A stretch of 64,000 bases of DNA, taken from Cricetomys ansorgei. Its lineage: Eukaryota > Chordata > Mammalia > Rodentia > Nesomyidae. Of this stretch, positions 1 to 11,078 are shown piece by piece. The notes beneath the pieces are model-generated. The model was not told the DNA's origin. It was given only the letters and a program-made list of their open reading frames with translations, and did no database searches. The position numbers were made by a program, and so were the translations under genes. The DNA lies in the NCBI GenBank assembly GCA_026225945.1, contig JAMJFZ010003718.1:60529-124528 (forward strand). The letters run 5' to 3'. Each line of letters begins with the position of its first letter. Positions within the stretch are counted from its first letter, which is position 1.

Positions 1-693
1 GCGGGGGAAAACTGTGTCTCTGACAACTTGAATAAGTTTGTAGCCACATTAGAAACTTTCTGCATTCCAGCCCCAAAACTCGGGCTCAGCAAACCAGCTC
101 CATTCATCAACACAAAAGCCCCCGCTCCGGGTAGGAAAGGAAAAGCCTTCAAGAAAGTACTCTAGTGTATCAGTCGCTCTCCTCCAATCCCTCCTCCCGG
201 CCTTATCTGAGCTCGTAAACGATCGGTATCAAGAGATGCGGTCTCATGGGGGTCACCGCGGGACGGAGTTTCGCCGCTGATGGGAGGAGGCTCGGGCCGG
301 CCGCCCCGGACGGGCGATGGGATCGAATCTCCCGCTCCGACCCGACGCTGCAGGTGGAAAACTGCTCCTCGAGCTGCGTGGAGCGCCGCCCCGCCCCTGC
401 CGGAGAAAGCTGCACACCCACGCGGGAGACCCTCATGCTCCGGGTTCCAGCCTGGAAAGCCTTGAGGATCAGGACTAATTCCCGTGGGAACAAAGGCGAT
501 CGCCATAGTGCGAGCTGTCACTGCAGCCGGCGCGACCGCGGTTCGCAGCCAGCGGAGGAGTCGCGCAGCGTGCGTGGCTTCTGGGCTCACCCGAGCGCTC
601 GGCGGGTGCAGCTCCGCCGCCGCCCACCCTCGCCCCGCTCCCCTCCGCAGCGCCTGGGGCGGACGGCGCTGAGCGCGCCACGGGCAGGTGGCC
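1..693 (-). other. CpG-rich intron 1 (5' part) of the minus-strand gene
   Basis: This GC- and CpG-rich stretch lies downstream of the splice donor at 694-699 when read on the minus strand, so it should be the start of intron 1. I see no second exon with a convincing acceptor. The long open frames that cross it on both strands are what GC-rich DNA gives by chance and have no recognisable domain. The leftmost 180 bases are less GC-rich and mark the edge of the island. Confidence 0.5.
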
Positions 694-699
694 GCTTAC

Positions 700-772
700 C
701 TTGGCCAGCGACTGGCGCTGGGCAGGTAGCGAGCGCCAGCAGCAGCAGCAGAGCCGCGGCCGCACGCTCCAT
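700..772 (-). CDS. First coding exon of an unidentified secreted or membrane protein (signal peptide exon)
   Basis: Reading the minus strand, an ATG at 772 opens a 24-codon frame starting MERAAAALLLLLALATCPAP and ending in VAGQ plus one base, directly followed by a perfect donor GTAAGC (694-699 on the plus strand). The peptide has the layout of a cleavable signal sequence: a charged N-terminus, a run of Ala and Leu, then a small-residue stretch with a probable cleavage near Val-Ala-Gly. The exon would leave phase 1. It sits about 175 bases downstream of a TATA-based start. The rest of the gene lies left of the window, so product and family stay unknown; a secreted, matrix or type I membrane protein is the expectation. 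I do not recognise the peptide as a specific gene. Reading on through the donor gives a longer open frame, but that is intronic. Confidence 0.6.
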
Positions 773-955
773 CCCCGACACCGCCCCGGGCCTCGCCGTT
801 CCTTCCCCAGGAGGTGGGCGCGCGTTGCAGCGGCACAGGCAGCAACCCCGCTGGCGATCGCCGGTCTTGCTCTGCACCTCTGCTGGCTCTTAGAGGCAGA
901 AAGCCCGCCCGGGTGCCTGAGGCATCCAGTTTTCTACCCGCGCCAGTCCCCACCC
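773..955 (-). other. Putative 5' UTR of the minus-strand signal-peptide gene
   Basis: This stretch lies between the expected start about 25-30 bases downstream of the TATA box (near 945-955) and the ATG at 772. It is GC-rich on its ATG-proximal side. The exact start is inferred only from the TATA spacing. Confidence 0.4.
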
Positions 956-975
956 TCCAGACAGTGCATAAAGCC

Positions 976-1060
976 CTTTATACCGGACCGCCCCGGAACT
1001 AGCATGCGGGAATCCAGCCGGCCAGGCCCCCTGCCGCCCGGCCCGCCCCCTGCATTTTGC
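976..1060 (-). promoter_or_regulatory. TATA box and GC boxes of the minus-strand promoter
   Basis: On the minus strand a TATAAAG box (976-982) lies just downstream of a GGGCGG Sp1-type box (988-993). Further GC boxes follow in the C-rich stretch around 1024-1052. The TATA box is about 205 bases upstream of the signal-peptide ATG. A TATA box together with a CpG island points to a regulated promoter rather than a plain housekeeping one. Confidence 0.6.
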
Positions 1061-1079
1061 TGCTCTGGGAGGAGTGGGC

Positions 1080-1250
1080 ACTCCGACACTTGCGCGATAG
1101 CACATGCACATTCCACACGCGCGCACTCTCGTGCGTGCTCCCACCCAGGTGCACACGCTCCGGCCGCACACTACCGACTTTGCTCGCTGGCGAGCGCACA
1201 CCCCTTACTGGCACACGCACACACACTCCACGGTCGTACTCAGTCACTGA
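1080..1250. repeat. CA/CG-rich low-complexity upstream region
   Basis: This is an irregular alternating purine-pyrimidine tract with many CACACG, GCGCGC and CACA words, at the upstream edge of the CpG island. Such tracts can adopt Z-DNA. No gene is seen in it. Confidence 0.4.
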
Positions 1251-1486
1251 CAATCACTGCTACTCACTCAGAGGGATTCGCCTGGGGACGCAGGCAATCT
1301 AGACGGACAACGAAGAAATCTGTCACCGACGCAAACTCTAGAACCTGATCAGCAGTGGAAAGGAACAGAGAAGCGGGAAAGTCAAGAATAGCGACTAAAA
1401 CGAGAAATAAAAGATGAGAAGGTTAAGATAGGCAAGAGACGAGGAAAGCGAGGAAAACGGAAGAGAAGGGAGAAAAAAGAAAGCTG

Positions 1487-1677
1487 AGAGTGTGCTGGCG
1501 CACGCCTTTCATCCCAGCACTCCGGAAGCAGAGGCAGGTGGATCTCTGTGAGTTTCGAGGTCTACAGAGTTAGTTCCAGGACAGCCAGGTTTATGTAGAG
1601 AGAATCTATCTCCTAAAAACCAGAAAACAAAAACAAAAACAAACAAACCAAAAAAAAAAAAAAAAAAACAGAAAGAA
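1487..1677 (+). mobile_element. B1 SINE with A-rich tail
   Basis: This matches the B1 (7SL-derived) layout: a box A-like GGCGCACGCCTTTCATCCCA, then GCAGAGGCAGGTGGATCTC, then CCAGGACAGCCAGG. It ends in an A/C-rich tail with an A18 run. The open frames on the opposite strand here are only the reversed tail. Confidence 0.85.
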
Positions 1678-1690
1678 ACGGGGTGGGGGT

Positions 1691-2893
1691 GGTGGAGACT
1701 ATGCACAGAATGGACTGCAGAGACTCATGACCTTCATGCCCTGGCCTGAACTCGCTAAGCTCCCTGGGGCCCTGCCTTCCCCTGACAGGCTCAATGGCGT
1801 TGCTAGTGCTTGTACAATTAGGAGATTCTATCATTGCTGAGGAGGTGATCTCTAGCTTCCCAGGGGCCACATCTACAGGTGTCACGCTCAGGCAGTGCCT
1901 CTTATATATAGTTCTGTTCATCTTGAAACAAAACATGAAGTGGGGGGGACGGGGGGGGGACGGGGACCGGTTGTCTTTTCAGTGATGCCAATAATGAGAG
2001 AAACACCGGGGGTTCAGGGAATCCCACGGTTCCCCTCTTGGGAGCCACACTGACCCTGTTAACTGAGGCACAGCCCTCTGAAGAGTCCAGCCCTTACAAG
2101 AGCTCTTCAGATCATGGTAACTAGCAGCGTGAGACTCCCGCAGAGCCGGCTGGTGCAATTGACCGCGGGCGCTGGGGGTCCCGCCCGAGGATGAGCTGTT
2201 TTCCCGCCTCAGATCATCCCAGAATCTTCCGCCCTGGCAGCTGCAGCGGGTCCAAAGAGTCCTGGTCCAAGCAATCCTTTCCCTCAACCAAAGAGCTGTG
2301 ACTCAGTGAGGCGGCTAATCATGTAGTACCAGAGCAGAGTCCTCCCTCTCCCTCCCCTCCCCTGAGTGACTGCCTGCCCCCTCTTCTCCCCCCTGAGCAT
2401 ACAGGGTCTGGACCTCTGCTGACTAGAGCAGTTCGCGTGCATAGCATGGCTTAGGTTGGCAAAGCTTGGGGCTAAGGGACAAACCAGCTGTTAGTTTTGG
2501 AAAACAAATCCAGGCACAGAAAATTTAAGACTTAAAACCAGCAGGTTTGTGGAAACAGTGATTTTCTGGACTGGGAGTTGTAAAGTTTTGTGCTTTGGCC
2601 AAAATCACAGACATTCTATCTGTCTCCTGTTGTGAGGTGCCCAACAGGAACGAGGGTTGGGGACCCACCAGGAAGGAGGATTGAAGTGTAAGCAGGACAA
2701 CGGGTAGGGGTTAGTGAGCGGGCGCGATTCTGCACTCCAATCTCAACCCGTGGTTTATGCGGATTCCAGAACGATGGTACAAGACCACGCTGGTCATGAA
2801 AGTTCTAAGCCTTCCAAGGCCAAGCTGCATGGTCATCTTCATCCCTGTACCTCCAAGTTGCAGAGAGCCTCAACCGGTGCCTGGGAGTCGCAT
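1691..2893. other. Unique intergenic DNA without a recognised gene
   Basis: I see no conserved coding segment. There is a G-run region at about 1941-1970 (mostly G with A/C breaks). A perfect AP-1 word TGACTCA sits at 2299-2305 inside the longer palindrome-like TGACTCAGTGA. The small open frames show no domain. Confidence 0.4.

Positions 2894-2948
<55 letters not shown>
2894..2948. repeat. (GT)n microsatellite
   Basis: About 27 uninterrupted GT dinucleotides. It explains the poly-VC and poly-TH peptides that can be read across it on each strand. Confidence 0.95.
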
Positions 2949-2950
<2 letters not shown>

Positions 2951-4110
2951 TTTCACTGTGGCGGTCCAGGGCTCCAAACATTCCTTTCTGCACTGAAGGG
3001 TTTTCCTCATTGTTGCTGCCTTTGTGCTCTAGTGTTGCCAACTTACAGGAATTCCAGACGTGGTTGCACAGCAGGGCTCAGGCTGACCATACCAGCCAGC
3101 TGCGTTTGTGTAGGGGACCATGCAGCGTTAATCCCAGAATAACGCAGAAAGGGGGGGGGGCATAAAACAGTGGGGATGGGGGATGAGTAGGAGAGTATGA
3201 TCTGTCCTTCCTCACACTTTTCCTGTAAAAAAGAAAAACTCTCTCAATGCAATCCCCAATGTGTGGCTCTAGTAAGAAGCCGGTGTCTCACAAGTTTATC
3301 TCTGGTATTTATTCCTAAGGATGCTTGTTGCTAGATTTGGAGAATCAAATCTATGGACCAGTTTTTTGGAAAGGGCCAAAGTAACTCAGTTGTGATTTAA
3401 GTCAGTATCGCATCACATCCTTCTGATGCAAAAGTGCAATTTGTTTCACATTTCTCTTTCCATATATGTGGACAGACTAGAGAGCATTCATCAAAAAAGG
3501 TCAGTACTCAAGGAGAAAGTATTCAAACGTGAATTTTACTCAGCACATTTATGCCAACTGGCCTCCTTGATACACAGTTTTTGATATCTGTATTATTCTA
3601 TTCATTCATCTCAATATCAAATTATTAGAAATATCTCCGAGTGTGTGTTTCTACTATGCGCCAATTTCATACTTCCTGCCACAGGCATGAGATTGTATAG
3701 TCTCCTTGAGTAAAATCCAACTTCCATTGCTAATAATCCAACCCTGAATTTCCTGCTGAGTGTCACTGACCCAACTGCCTACTGGACAGCTCCACTTCAA
3801 ACTCCACAGGGTGCAACAGAATCATAAGCTCCAGGACTTCAGCAAGGAACATCACCTCCCACTCCAGGCCAAGCTGGAAATCTAAGAGACTCTTGATACC
3901 CTCCTGCTCCTCACATCCAAATGCAACAGATCAAGGATTCTACAAAAATCCAATTCCATTCACTTCCCCAACCCCACCCACTTTCTCAGCTTCTCCATAG
4001 TCATCACCTCTCTCCTCTGCATTACAGCAAGAACCCTATAATGAACTCTTCCATCAACTCCACTCTTTCCATCTGTTTTCTGTTCAGAAAAGAACTTTTT
4101 TTTTTAACAA
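2949..4110. other. Unique intergenic DNA
   Basis: No gene was recognised. It has a G9 run at about 3151-3160 and C/T-rich sequence at 3950-4080. Small open frames have no domain support. Confidence 0.35.
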
Positions 4111-4114
4111 GAAC

Positions 4115-4310
4115 AAATTTCATTTGTATATTTATTTATTTGTTGAGGGAGGGAATGCATGCACATGTCACAGGCTACATATATAAGTCAGAGGACAATT
4201 TGTGGAGTGGGTTCTTTCCCTCCACCATGTAAGCTCTGTGGACCAAACTCCGTAAACTCAGGTTGTCAAGTTTCTTGACTGGCACCTTTACCTGTTTGGC
4301 CTCCTTCTTA
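4115..4310 (-). mobile_element. tRNA-derived SINE (B2/B3-type), minus strand
   Basis: The order of words is the reverse complement of a rodent tRNA-derived SINE: A/T-rich tail at 4115-4140, then AGAGGACAATTTGTGGAGT, TTCCCTCCACCATGT, and the degraded promoter end near CCTTTACCTGTTTGG. Confidence 0.6.
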
Positions 4311-4319
4311 GAATTACTT

Positions 4320-5145
4320 TGTTTTTGAGACAGAGCCTCGTGCACTCACGTTGTCCTCACTTAACAGTCCAGCCATACAGACTTTGGGAGGGGGTGTGTG
4401 TGTGGAAAGATTGTAAGAGTCAGAGAACAGGAAGTCTGCCGTGAGATCTTGTCTTCTGGAAACAACAGGGAAGTGACACCCATGATACCTCAACAATACG
4501 CATGCCTAAACAGGAGCTGAACAATGATAGTACCAATAGATATGCTATCATGGAAGGGGCCAAGGTCACAGCCCTCACCCAGAGACAAAGAACTACAGGC
4601 AAATAAAGACTTCTGAAAGAGAGAGGGAGAATTAGTCATCCTTGGGGATGAGCCTCTTAATTGGTTATCCAGTTACAAATGCTCAGCACTGAAGTCATAC
4701 ACATAAGAGCAACACTAAGAAGACTCAGTAGGTTGTATTTATGTGTTTATGCATTTATAGACATATGGAATGATAACAATTAAAGAAGAAAAACGAATTT
4801 GAAAGGGAGCCAGGGAGGGATACATGGAAGGAGTTGGAGGGAGGAAAGGGGGGGTGGTGATGTAAGTACATTTTAATTTTTAAAAAAATTTAAAGATATG
4901 ATATGTATATACATATATGTACATATTATATATTTAAAAGTCCTATCTGTTTCCCTAACTGTGCAGTCCAAATTAAGAAATCTTGCAAGGAGCCAAGGTT
5001 TTCAGAGTCGGCTAACATCCTGGCAGATCTCCAGATTCTAGTTCCTAACCTGGTGTCTCCTTACAAAACAATGAGAAGTTAGGAGCTTAAGTAGAAATAC
5101 ACCTCTTGCAAAACAAAGCCAGACAGAATCCATCAAAATCGACAA
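4320..5145. other. Unique intergenic DNA, AT-rich part
   Basis: No gene seen. The stretch 4870-4940 is AT-rich with ATATGTATATACATATATG-type alternation. Confidence 0.3.
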
Positions 5146-5147
5146 TA

Positions 5148-5230
5148 GGGGGTGGGAGTATGTAACTCATTAGTAAACAGAACACTTAGGGCACCCGAAG
5201 CTGTGGGTTAAATCCTTAACACCAGAAAAA

Positions 5231-5277
<47 letters not shown>

Positions 5278-5278
5278 A
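5148..5278 (+). mobile_element. ID-like SINE with (TAAA)n tail
   Basis: The body (5148-5225) resembles a decayed tRNA-derived ID element and ends in a 13-copy TAAA tail (about 5227-5278). The tail is a microsatellite grown from the SINE A-tail. Confidence 0.55.
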
Positions 5279-5304
5279 GTCCAAAAAGATATCAGAGGAG
5301 ATCA

Positions 5305-5440
5305 AATATGGTACAATAGGCCTTTGATCCCAGGTCTTGGGAAATAGATGCAAAAGGCTAACTAGAAGCTTGAGTCCAGCTTGGTCTACATAGTGTCAGG
5401 TCAGTACCACATGTCAAGATCCTGTCTAAATAAAATAATA
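5305..5440 (+). mobile_element. B1/B4-type SINE, degraded
   Basis: Contains TTTGATCCCAGGTCTTGGGA and a later CAGCTTGGTCTACATAGTG, both typical of an old B1-related repeat. Confidence 0.55.
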
Positions 5441-5737
5441 AGACAAAAATCAGAGCTTTTTTACCACTGAGACCCAGAAATTTATGACACTTTTTGTTTT
5501 TAAAGTTTTTTTTTTTTCCTAATATCTTTAAAGTTGGCACATTCAGAACCAGGTCTAAGCTATAAGTTAGTTACCTGTTCCCAGTGGGTATCCAGGGCAA
5601 GGGAAGACCTCAGAAAGACCTTAAGGGGACAATCTGTGCAGTAGCCATATTTTCTGCACCAAAACCAAAGACCCTAGGTATAATATAATGGTAGAGTCCT
5701 CTTGATTTGTGAATAAAGTCATATGGAAAGTCTTGGC

Positions 5738-5900
5738 AAACTAGGCACAGTGGCACACCCCTTTAATTCCAGTACTGGGGAGGCAAAGGCAGGCAAATCT
5801 CTGAGTTAGAGGCCAGCCTGGTCTACAGAGTAAATTCCAGGACAGCCAGGTCTACACAGAGAAACCTTGACTCGAAAGACAAAAACAACAACAACAATTA
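5738..5900 (+). mobile_element. B1 SINE
   Basis: Near-complete B1 with GGCACAGTGGCACACCCCTT, GAGGCCAGCCTGGTCTACAG and CCAGGACAGCCAGG, and an ACA-rich tail. Confidence 0.85.
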
Positions 5901-7064
5901 AAAAAGAAAGACTTGGCAAAGATTAAGAAAATCAATGGTCTAACAAGTCTCACTAATAGAAAGAAAAAAAATGTAAAATTAGAATCCCCAACCCCCAAAA
6001 GTATAATTTAATATTTAATGATAGGGTCACAGGAACTCCTGAGAGTCCCTGGGGCTGTGACAGGCACACAGGTTCTGATGTAGCCAGTACCACAAAAGCC
6101 TATACAGGAAGATTTCACAATGCAGAGTAAAGGAAAGAAACACAACAGTATGGTTAAAATATTCAACTTCCTAGATTTTCAGTTCCTTTCCTGGGAGCAA
6201 CCTGCGGGTAAGAGCCAGTGAAAATACCAAGCTAGATAGAGACTTGAGGGGCAGAAGGCCAACAAGATTCCAGCCATCCCAATCCTTCTGTTAAGTCAGA
6301 AACTGTGGTTATACTAAGCTCTGTAATAAAGACTATCTAGACAAAGGAAAAACCTACATAGGGTCAGGATCCATACATGATCCTTAAAGGAAAATTGATG
6401 GGGACAATTACCTCAGAGTCAAGGGCACATGCAAATGCATCCTTCTGTGTTCACAAATTTGGGGACATACACCAAAATTCAGTCAAGGCCCTCCTAAAAA
6501 AAAAAAAAAATTTTTTTTTTTGTTTGTTTTGTTTCTCTTCTTCACTATCAGGTCCCCAGAACTGGTATAGGACTTGATACATAATAGTCCTTCAATAAAT
6601 ATTTAGAAAATTGAATGAGTGCAATTTAGTGGAGAATACACTGCATTTGGCTTCTGGCATTTCACCTAAGTCAGAGTCTAAATATTGGACTGAACTTACA
6701 GGCTACACCTTACTCTGAAAGGATTTTGAGATCTTAAGTGCAAGAAGAAGCATCATCCAAGTGTTTAAGAGTGTTCGTTTCTCCTTGGCAACCAACACTT
6801 GCCTCCAGGGCCCACAATTAACTTTTTCATATGCACTAAAGCTAAGTAGTTTTTCTCCACTGTCCCCGGGGAAAATTGGTTGAGACATTCTTGGCTGTCA
6901 CAATTAGGGGATTCTACTGTTATCTAGTGGGTAGAGGCTAAGGGTGCTGATAAACATTTACAACAGACAGGACAGTACATCACCAAAAATAATCTGTCCC
7001 TAAATGGTGCAAGATCAATAAACTCTGAAACAGAAGATCAACTCTTGAAGAATGTAACAACAAG
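5901..7064. other. Unique intergenic DNA
   Basis: No gene recognised. An A14/T11 mononucleotide hairpin-like tract lies at about 6496-6521. Confidence 0.35.
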
Positions 7065-7185
7065 TTGGAAGTGGTTATGTACCCTGCAATCCCAGCCAGC
7101 ACCTTAGGGGTTGAGGTAGGAGGATGACTGTGGATTTAAATGAGCTTGGTCTATATAGTGATACTCCAAAACAAACAAAGAGTTG
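7065..7185 (+). mobile_element. B4/B1-type SINE, degraded
   Basis: Words ACCCTGCAATCCCAGCCAGC, GAGGTAGGAGGATGACTG and GAGCTTGGTCTATATAGTG follow B1/B4 order. Confidence 0.55.
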
Positions 7186-7240
7186 TTGACAGCAAAACAT
7201 TTAAGCTGTATTCAGACATTTTTATCAGGAACAAAATCAC

Positions 7241-7460
7241 AGAGGCTAGAGAGATGACTTAGCAGCTAAAAACACTGGATGCTCTTCCAGAGGACCAGGG
7301 TTTGATCACAGCACCTACACAGTGGCTCACAATCTTCTGCAACTGCAGCTCAGAGAACCTGGGTCCCTTTTCTGACTTCAGTGGACACCTGGCCTGCATG
7401 TGACACACAAACGTACATTCAAGCAAAATACCCATACACATATTTTTTTTTAATTTGAAA
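7241..7460 (+). mobile_element. B2/B3-type SINE
   Basis: Starts with GGCTAGAGAGATGACTTAGC (tRNA-derived promoter) and continues with GCTCTTCCAGAGGACCAGGG and a run of CATGCA-like words to an A/T tail. Confidence 0.8.
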
Positions 7461-7499
7461 AAAATTTTTAATTGTTCAAAAAAGTTCAAAATCATAGGA

Positions 7500-7580
7500 G
7501 GCTGGGAGATAATTGGGAAAGAGCACTTGGAATACAAAACGAGGTCCTGAGTTGAACCCCCAGCACTTACTTAAAAAAAT
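7500..7580 (+). mobile_element. ID-like tRNA-derived SINE
   Basis: About 80 bases with a box A-like start (GCTGGGAGATAATTGGG) and a box B-like TGAGTTGAACCCCCAGCAC. Confidence 0.5.
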
Positions 7581-7824
7581 CAGACATGGCCACAGGGACC
7601 GGAGGGATGAAGTACAGGCAGAAAACAACAGTTTGGGGTTCAGTGAGCAAGCCTGTCTCAAGGGAATAAGCAAGATACCTGTCAGCCCTCTCTGGCCTAC
7701 TTAAACAGTTGGAGCACACACACACACATGAAAGAAGAACAAAACTGTAGCAAAAGAAAAATGCCAAAATCATAGACTGCATTTTGAGACCCTTTCTGCT
7801 ACTATCTTTCCCTGCGCGTTGTTT

Positions 7825-7906
7825 TATTTTTTAACAGTGCTGCCTTTGAACTTACGGCCTTCCTTTTAATAGGTGTGCACCTTGTTGCTGAGCCATCCCA
7901 GCCCTC
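7825..7906 (-). mobile_element. ID-like SINE, minus strand
   Basis: Reverse-orientation words: GAACTTACGGCC then TTGTTGCTGAGCCATCCCAG. Confidence 0.5.
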
Positions 7907-7964
7907 ATCTTCCTAATAACTGGAAAAAGCACTAGGCAAAGGATTGTAATTCTGTAGCCCAAAG

Positions 7965-8100
7965 TCAAGATAGTCATGGTGTCAAATACCTGTAATTCCA
8001 GCACTTACTGAGGCTACAGCAGTAAGATCATTGCTAATGGGCCAGCTTGGGTTGATAGTGAGTTCCAGAAGCAAAACAAACAAACACGAACCCGGAGGAA
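7965..8100 (+). mobile_element. B1/B4-type SINE
   Basis: GTCATGGTGTCAAATACCTG, TAATTCCAGCACTTACTGAG and GTGAGTTCCAGAAGC follow B1 order. Confidence 0.6.
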
Positions 8101-9049
8101 AAAAAAAATCAGTCCATTCTAGAGAAACAGATAAGCCAGACTTAGTGGCATGTACTTCTAGTCCCCACGACTCAACAATCCAAGGCTCCCATGAGTTCCA
8201 GACCAGTAAAACAGGCAGAATCTTGGAGTAAACCAAGATGGCTACTTTGCTCTTAGTTGATAAGGACAATGAAGAACCAGGCGACCATGTGGCTTCTGAG
8301 GATGGGTTGGAGCTGGGGTTCACAATCAATGGAGAACCATAGAATTCAATACAATGAGTTGGCAAAATGTTCAAGGATCCAATCCTTCTTACCTAACGCT
8401 CACAGCCGGCTTTGAAAAAACTGTCAACAGAGGTACATGATGTCGCCTACCCAGAAATGGAAAAGTTCTTTCCCTTCAATCCACTTGCTTTGAGAGTTTG
8501 ACCTGCCTGAAGAGTGCCTGATTGCACACATTCCTCTTCTTGAATGAAGTGCCTCTCACCATGCTCAATGCTAGAGAGAAGACTTGAGACATTCATTATT
8601 CCACTTGTCCCCCTTTCACTGAGGAAGAAGCCATTTCCACCATGGGAATCTAAGTGGTTGGAGACTCCATCCAGCAGTCTCTAGATAGGTATGGTGACAC
8701 ACACCTGTGTAATCTCAGCACAAATAAATAAACAACAGCAGTGGATGGGCCATGCCAAAAAGGATTTCAAAATGGAGATAGCAAATCTGTCCTCACGCTT
8801 TAGCGTTATTTAGATAAAAACGAGGCAAGAAAAGCGCTCCTTAATCCTCTCTGAGCCACTAGCTGCTATTCTCTCCCCGTCAAGCCCCAGTGCAAATGTT
8901 TCCTTCTTTGTGGTGGAAATGCCACCTGTTCTAGAAAAGCCCTTGTTCCATGCTGTAGCTCATCAAACCCCACCACCAGGATTCTCCTTCCCAGTAGAAG
9001 TTCTTTGGATATGTTTCCGCTTTACCCCATAAGCTTTATGCTCCTTGAG
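8101..9049. other. Intergenic DNA with minor SINE fragments
   Basis: No gene recognised. A short B1 5' fragment lies at about 8690-8735. Confidence 0.35.
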
Positions 9050-9165
9050 GCCTTGTTTTGTTGAGATAGGGTCTCATAGGGCCCTTGAGTGTCTTCTGTA
9101 GCCAAAGATGACTGGACTTTTGATCTTCCTTACTCCACATCCCAGGTGTGCACAATATGTGGGCT
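9050..9165 (-). mobile_element. B1/B4-type SINE, minus strand
   Basis: TTGAGATAGGGTCTCATAGG through CATCCCAGGTGTGCAC reads as a reversed, decayed B1/B4. Confidence 0.5.
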
Positions 9166-9194
9166 AACTAAACCATTAAAATATAGAATTAGCT

Positions 9195-9342
9195 ATGTAG
9201 ATAGTACACCTTTAATCCCAGCAACTCGGGAGGCAGAGGCAGGTGGATCTCTGTGAGTTCAAGGCCACTCTGGTCTACAGTGTGAGTTCCAGGACAGTCA
9301 GAGTTACAACAGAGAAACCCTGTCTTGGAAAACCAAAAGTAA
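9195..9342 (+). mobile_element. B1 SINE
   Basis: Clear B1: ACCTTTAATCCCAGCAACTC, GCAGAGGCAGGTGGATCTC, CCAGGACAGTCAGAG and GAAACCCTGTCTTGG. Confidence 0.85.
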
Positions 9343-9449
9343 TTAATTAATTAAAATACAGAATTAGTTTATAGAAAACAAAATACAGACAACATCCTGG
9401 TATCCTACACCTAGTTTAGCCTAATATTAACATCTTACATGACTGGTTC

Positions 9450-9545
9450 ATTCATCAAAATTAATAATAATAACAAGAACAATAATTTTATTATAATAAT
9501 AATAAAATAATAATTTTAGTATTTTGTTATTATTATTCTTAAGTA
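9450..9545. repeat. AAT/ATT-rich low-complexity tract
   Basis: Imperfect AATAAT repeat followed by its TTATTATT complement, which could form a hairpin. Confidence 0.6.
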
Positions 9546-9994
9546 AAATCCATACTTTGAGCAAATTTGCTTAGTCTCCTTTTTTATTTCCCAAAACTCT
9601 ACCAGGAGGCCACACCACACAGTGTAATACATGTTTGCTTAGGCTCCTCTTGTTTTGACAGTTTCTCAGACATTCCTTGTTTTCGATGACCAGGGCAGTT
9701 TTGAGGTGTACAGGTCAGGTATTTTGTATAATGTTCCTGAACTGGGATTAGTCTGTTGTTTTTCTCATGTCTACAGTGGGGTCCTGTGGAGGGCAAGGCC
9801 ACACAGGTAAATGCCTTTCTTTTCCCGCTGAATCAAGAATATGACCTATGGTCAGACGAGTTGCTGCTTTACCTTAGTCCCTTGGCTAAAGCCCCGTTTG
9901 TCTGGCCTCTGGGCTGGAGTTATTCCTTTACCTCCCTTTACATTCTCCACATTTTTGTTTGTTTTTGTTTGGTTTAGTTTGTTTGTTTCTTACT

Positions 9995-10112
9995 CTGAGA
10001 TAGGGTTTCTCTGTGTAGCCCTAGCTGTCCTGAAAGTTGCTCCATAGAACAGGATGGTCTCCAACTCAGAGATCCACACCTCATCTAAGGTAGGTACCAC
10101 AGTGCCTGGCTT
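9995..10112 (-). mobile_element. B1 SINE, minus strand
   Basis: TGAGATAGGGTTTCTCTGTG and GTAGCCCTAGCTGTCCTGAA are a reversed B1; a (GTTT)n tract precedes it at 9955-9990. Confidence 0.8.
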
Positions 10113-10117
10113 GTTTT

Positions 10118-10248
10118 TGTTTGTTTTGAGACAGTTTTACAAAGGCCAGGCTGGCCTCACACCTTCTACTTAGCCAAGGACAACCTTGTCCTTCCTCTCC
10201 TCCATGCTTTTACTCCGCAAGTGCTAGAATTACAGGCATGGGCCCCCA
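10118..10248 (-). mobile_element. B1/B4-type SINE, minus strand, adjacent to the previous one
   Basis: TTTTGAGACAGTTTTACA, CCAGGCTGGCCTCACACC and GCTAGAATTACAGGCATG follow reversed B1/B4 order. Confidence 0.65.
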
Positions 10249-10662
10249 TCCCCATACATTCTACACTTTTTAGAAGGAAGTCAGAATGTGTGGCCCACAC
10301 CAAGCTACTCCATCTCCTTAAAAGATAGATTTGTTAGTTTGCTATTTATTTATTTAATCATTCATTTATTTTAAAATAGAACCATGGGTGTTTAATTTGT
10401 ATTATGGTCTATAACCCAATATTAAATTTTTTTATTGCTCAGAATGTTCCAGGTTTAGGGCTCCTTTGAGTGGAGTCCCCAGAGCCCGTATTTTAAAAGC
10501 CAGACATAGTATTACAGATTTACAATCTCAGTGATTGGAAGGATGATCCATGGGGCATAATACTTACTGGTCAATCAGGCCTAGGCCAGTGAAAGCCTTG
10601 CCTCAGAAAAACAAGGTGGTAGCCGCAGATGAATGACATCTCAGGTCAGCTTTCTAGCCTCC

Positions 10663-11078
10663 TGTTCTGGCTGGTCCATGTTGGCTTGACACACAGACAT
10701 CTAAAAGGAGGGAACTGAGATTGAGAAAATGCCTCCATAAGATCCTGCTGTCAGGCATTTTCTTAATAAGTGATCAATGAGGGGAAAGGGTGGCAAACCC
10801 ATGTGGGTGCTGCCATCCCTGGGCTAGTGGTCCTGAGTTCTATAAGAAAGCAGGCTGAGCAAGCCATGAGGAGCAGACAGGTAAACAGCACTCCTCCACG
10901 GCCTCTGCATCAGCTCCTGCCTCCAGGTTCCTGCCCTGTTTGAGTTCCTGTCTGACTTCCTTCGATGATGAACAGCAATACGGAAGTGTAAGCCAAATAA
11001 ACCTGCACACCACCACCCCCAACTTGCTTTTCAGTCAGGGTGTTTTGTTGCAGCAATAGAAACCTTAACTAATATATA
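10663..11078 (+). mobile_element. Solo MT-type MaLR LTR with CCTCC target-site duplication
   Basis: This LTR matches the rodent MT class: a TGTT start, GAGAAAATGCCTCCATAAGA, TTTCTTAATAAGTGATCAAT, GCATCAGCTCCTGCCTCCAG, an AATAAA signal near 10997 and the terminal CAGCAATAGAAACCTTAACT. It is flanked by CCTCC on both sides (10658-10662 and 11079-11083), the 5-bp duplication expected for ERVL-MaLR elements. No internal region follows, so it is a solo LTR. The 60-aa open frame inside it is not a gene. Confidence 0.9.

Noticed and set aside
246..893. 215-residue plus-strand open frame across the CpG island
   Set aside because: GC-rich DNA has few stops; no domain, and it overlaps a well-supported minus-strand exon and promoter.
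701..1348. Second 215-residue plus-strand open frame over the promoter
   Set aside because: Antisense to the signal-peptide exon, with low-complexity composition and no recognisable family.
2714..3142. 142-residue frame with poly-Val-Cys
   Set aside because: Driven by the (GT)n microsatellite.
10840..11022. 60-residue minus-strand frame near 10.9 kb, and similar frames at 51.8-52.1 kb
   Set aside because: Both lie inside MT LTRs and share the same reversed LTR words.
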